A stretch of 64,000 nt of DNA from PLanc-01 sp034678485 (GTDB taxonomy: Bacteria; Planctomycetota; Phycisphaerae; Sedimentisphaerales; Anaerobacaceae), in assembly GCA_034678485.1 (NCBI GenBank), contig JAXDBU010000073.1, positions 34,082-98,081 on the forward strand, in the 5' to 3' direction. The notes beneath the pieces were generated by a model. It was not told the DNA's origin. It saw only the letters and a list, made by a program, of their open reading frames with translations, and did no database searches. Below, piece after piece: positions 62,393-64,000 of this stretch. Within the stretch, counting starts at the first letter, position 1, and every line of letters starts with the position of its first letter. The translations under genes were made by a program, and so were the position numbers.

Positions 62393-63986
62393 GGCTTGCC
62401 TCGATCAGCGCGGCCGCATCCGACTGCCGAGCCGCATTCTCATCCCAGAGGTCCTTGCGAACGAATCCCACCAGCTTCACACCCGGCCTGAACCAGATAT
62501 AGTACGGCTGGTCAAACAGGTACATATACATCCGTCGTTGCTCGCGGGGCGTCTCCTCGTAGAGCTTGTGCGACAGGGCGCCCTCGAGCCGGTCCGAGAT
62601 CAGGATCAATGGCCCGATGTCGTCCGGGATTTCCGACGTGCATCTCACTTGGGGCAGGTCCCGGAAATACCACGGAAGCGGCCAGTAATCACAACCCGGG
62701 ACGACCACTTGGACACGCCGGTCGTGGGATCGGCCGGCGCCCGTCGTAGCAGCGTACTCCTTCACGGTATGCACCGCGATGAGGATTTCCTCCGTGGGAT
62801 GGGCGTACACGTATGGATTGCGGCAATCCGCGTAGTACACGTAGTTCGCTCGATACGCGAGGAATCCGAGATGCCCAATCGCTGCGAGCGTCAGCAAGAC
62901 TACAAGGCCGCGGAGGAGGGGTCTGTGCATCCAGGTCCAGAGCGTCACCACCCCGACGCCGGCCAGGAGAATCAGACCCGTCAGGAAACTCAGCAGACAC
63001 CACGGGGTCTTATAGGGGATCGCCGAGTACAGGATCATCATCGCGGCGGTGTAGATCGCGATGAAGCGGACGAGTGTCGGATCGATGGAACTACGCTGCG
63101 TCCGCCGCGTTCCGATCACGGCTCCCACAACAGCCAACAAGACGATCCCGCCTTCAGTCCAGATCGGGCCGTGACCGTACCTCGCATAGAGCAGGATCTG
63201 AAGGTAGTAGTACCACGGATGCACGTGCGTGCTGTCGTGGCCCCCCGCCCGGCCGAAGTAGGTGGCGTATGTCCGATAGGAATCCAGGATACCTATGGGA
63301 CGACTGAGGAATACCGAGAACAACAGTGCCGAAACAACCACGGCCGCCGCAATAGCGAGGAGGATATGCCGCCAGTTGACGCTCGCCAATACACGCCGTC
63401 CGGACTTTACCTCGCCGGAGGGAATCAACGTCACGAGCGTGAGCGCCAATGCCATCGATCCGAAGGCGATGATCGCCGTCTCCTTTGTGGCGTGCATCAA
63501 TCCGGCGAATCCCCCCGCCGCAAGGGCCCAGACAAGCGACCTCGTTCGGGCATAGCGATAGCCCCAGACAATGACGCCGAGCGTGAAGCAGGCCAGCAGC
63601 ATCTCCTGGATGTAGTACCGACTGTAAAAGACCATCGCGGGCGAGAGGGCCGCCAGGATCGCCGCCACAACAGCGCCGAATCCAAGACCACTCGCCAGAC
63701 CGGCGATCAGCAGGACCAGGACCGTGCCGAAGACAACCGGAACGATCCGCAGCGTGACTTCGTTGATCTCCACATAGGTGTGTTCACGGCCCAACCAGGC
63801 AGGGATCAGCGTGAAGTAATTGAGCGTGGGACCGTGGTACTCGTTGGGATCGTACTGATAGATCCCGTCTTCAAGGAGGTCCTGGAACTTGGCGGCGTGA
63901 ACGGCCTCATCCGTGTGCATTGGCCGCATACGCAAACGTGGGGCGGGGCGGGCACCAGCTCCCGGCGGCCCCGAGAACGAGAACAA
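62349..63986 (-). CDS. TIGR03663-family membrane glycosyltransferase-like protein, 5' end uncertain
   Basis: A 545-residue polytopic membrane protein, 10 or more hydrophobic segments. The N-terminal loop RPMHTDEAVHAAKFQDLL, then YDPNEYHGPTLNYFTLIPAW, is the signature of the TIGR03663 (Agl23-like, GT39-type) family; the Asp-Glu pair is the likely catalytic acid site. The frame is open from a TTG at 63986, 14 bases from the window end, so the gene may start outside. The family normally has a membrane helix just before the RPMH segment. Here that region in this frame is Gly/Pro/Arg-rich, while the next frame reads VWVVLVLGAAG, a helix-like sequence, so an indel near 63935-63960 is possible. It is followed by apbE. 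Confidence 0.8.
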   Translation of the reverse strand: MFSFSGPPGAGARPAPRLRMRPMHTDEAVHAAKFQDLLEDGIYQYDPNEYHGPTLNYFTLIPAWLGREHTYVEINEVTLRIVPVVFGTVLVLLIAGLASGLGFGAVVAAILAALSPAMVFYSRYYIQEMLLACFTLGVIVWGYRYARTRSLVWALAAGGFAGLMHATKETAIIAFGSMALALTLVTLIPSGEVKSGRRVLASVNWRHILLAIAAAVVVSALLFSVFLSRPIGILDSYRTYATYFGRAGGHDSTHVHPWYYYLQILLYARYGHGPIWTEGGIVLLAVVGAVIGTRRTQRSSIDPTLVRFIAIYTAAMMILYSAIPYKTPWCLLSFLTGLILLAGVGVVTLWTWMHRPLLRGLVVLLTLAAIGHLGFLAYRANYVYYADCRNPYVYAHPTEEILIAVHTVKEYAATTGAGRSHDRRVQVVVPGCDYWPLPWYFRDLPQVRCTSEIPDDIGPLILISDRLEGALSHKLYEETPREQRRMYMYLFDQPYYIWFRPGVKLVGFVRKDLWDENAARQSDAAALIEASHDRRTSKSGSPVRP

Positions 63987-64000
63987 CCCAGACCCCCGTA

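Overview
The window looks like a chromosomal segment from a planctomycete of the Phycisphaerae type, probably anaerobic or facultative. The evidence is indirect: secreted proteins with dockerin-like EF-hand tails, LamG and CotH modules, an H-X9-DG type prepilin, expanded Gfo/Idh/MocA oxidoreductases and TIM-barrel sugar epimerases, a UroD-like protein beside sugar genes, a TIGR03663-type membrane glycosyltransferase, and an NfnAB transhydrogenase of the kind found in anaerobes. No rRNA or phylogenetic marker was compared, so the class is an inference.

Layout. 0-8 kb (minus strand): a nitrogen-type module with a histidine kinase and NtrC-like sigma-54 activator, then a near-consensus sigma-54 promoter (5083-5098) ahead of a small Cys-repeat protein, glutamate dehydrogenase and a large PEP/pyruvate-binding plus nucleotidyltransferase protein. 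8-14 kb (plus): an integrase remnant, three tandem secreted PD40-dockerin paralogues (one with LamG, one with a single-cysteine thioredoxin domain) and a secreted tail-collar-like protein with a His-x-His repeat. 14-20 kb: a rhamnose-flavoured pair of divergent units (UroD-like + RhaT; RhaM + a GH38-like hydrolase). 20.2-32.4 kb (minus): a compact twelve-gene sugar or sugar-acid operon (two Gfo/Idh enzymes, three TIM-barrel or isomerase proteins, Zn-dehydrogenase, FGGY kinase, AroE-like dehydrogenase, cupin phosphoglucose isomerase, 2-hydroxyacid dehydrogenase, KDPG aldolase, UlaG-like hydrolase) behind a sigma-70 promoter at 32413-32440. 32.5-38.9 kb: exported CotH/LamG protein, tetraheme lipoprotein, Tat-exported aldo/keto reductase and a DeoR regulator. 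39-44 kb: a 1191-residue LamG/discoidin protein behind a prepilin gene. 44.4 kb: tRNA-Arg(UCU).

44.7-49.9 kb (minus): a housekeeping run trpS-DUF2007-scpA-trxA-nfnA-nfnB behind a clear sigma-70 promoter. 50-56 kb: SANT-like protein, VCBS-repeat protein, Bcp peroxiredoxin, an antitoxin with an internally deleted ParE-like toxin, and clpB. 56-58.6 kb (plus): DUF1015 and a class-V aminotransferase. 58.7-60.1 kb: a frameshifted Abi-alpha-type gene and a BrnT/BrnA pair. 60.3-64 kb: a family 2 glycosyltransferase, a long inverted-repeat element, ApbE and a TIGR03663-like membrane protein cut by or close to the window end.

The best candidate for an undescribed system is the twelve-gene operon at 20.2-32.4 kb, whose enzyme set matches no standard pathway I can name. 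Next are the sigma-54 nitrogen module whose kinase and PEP-binding protein share a sensory domain, and the dockerin protein carrying a monothiol thioredoxin domain.
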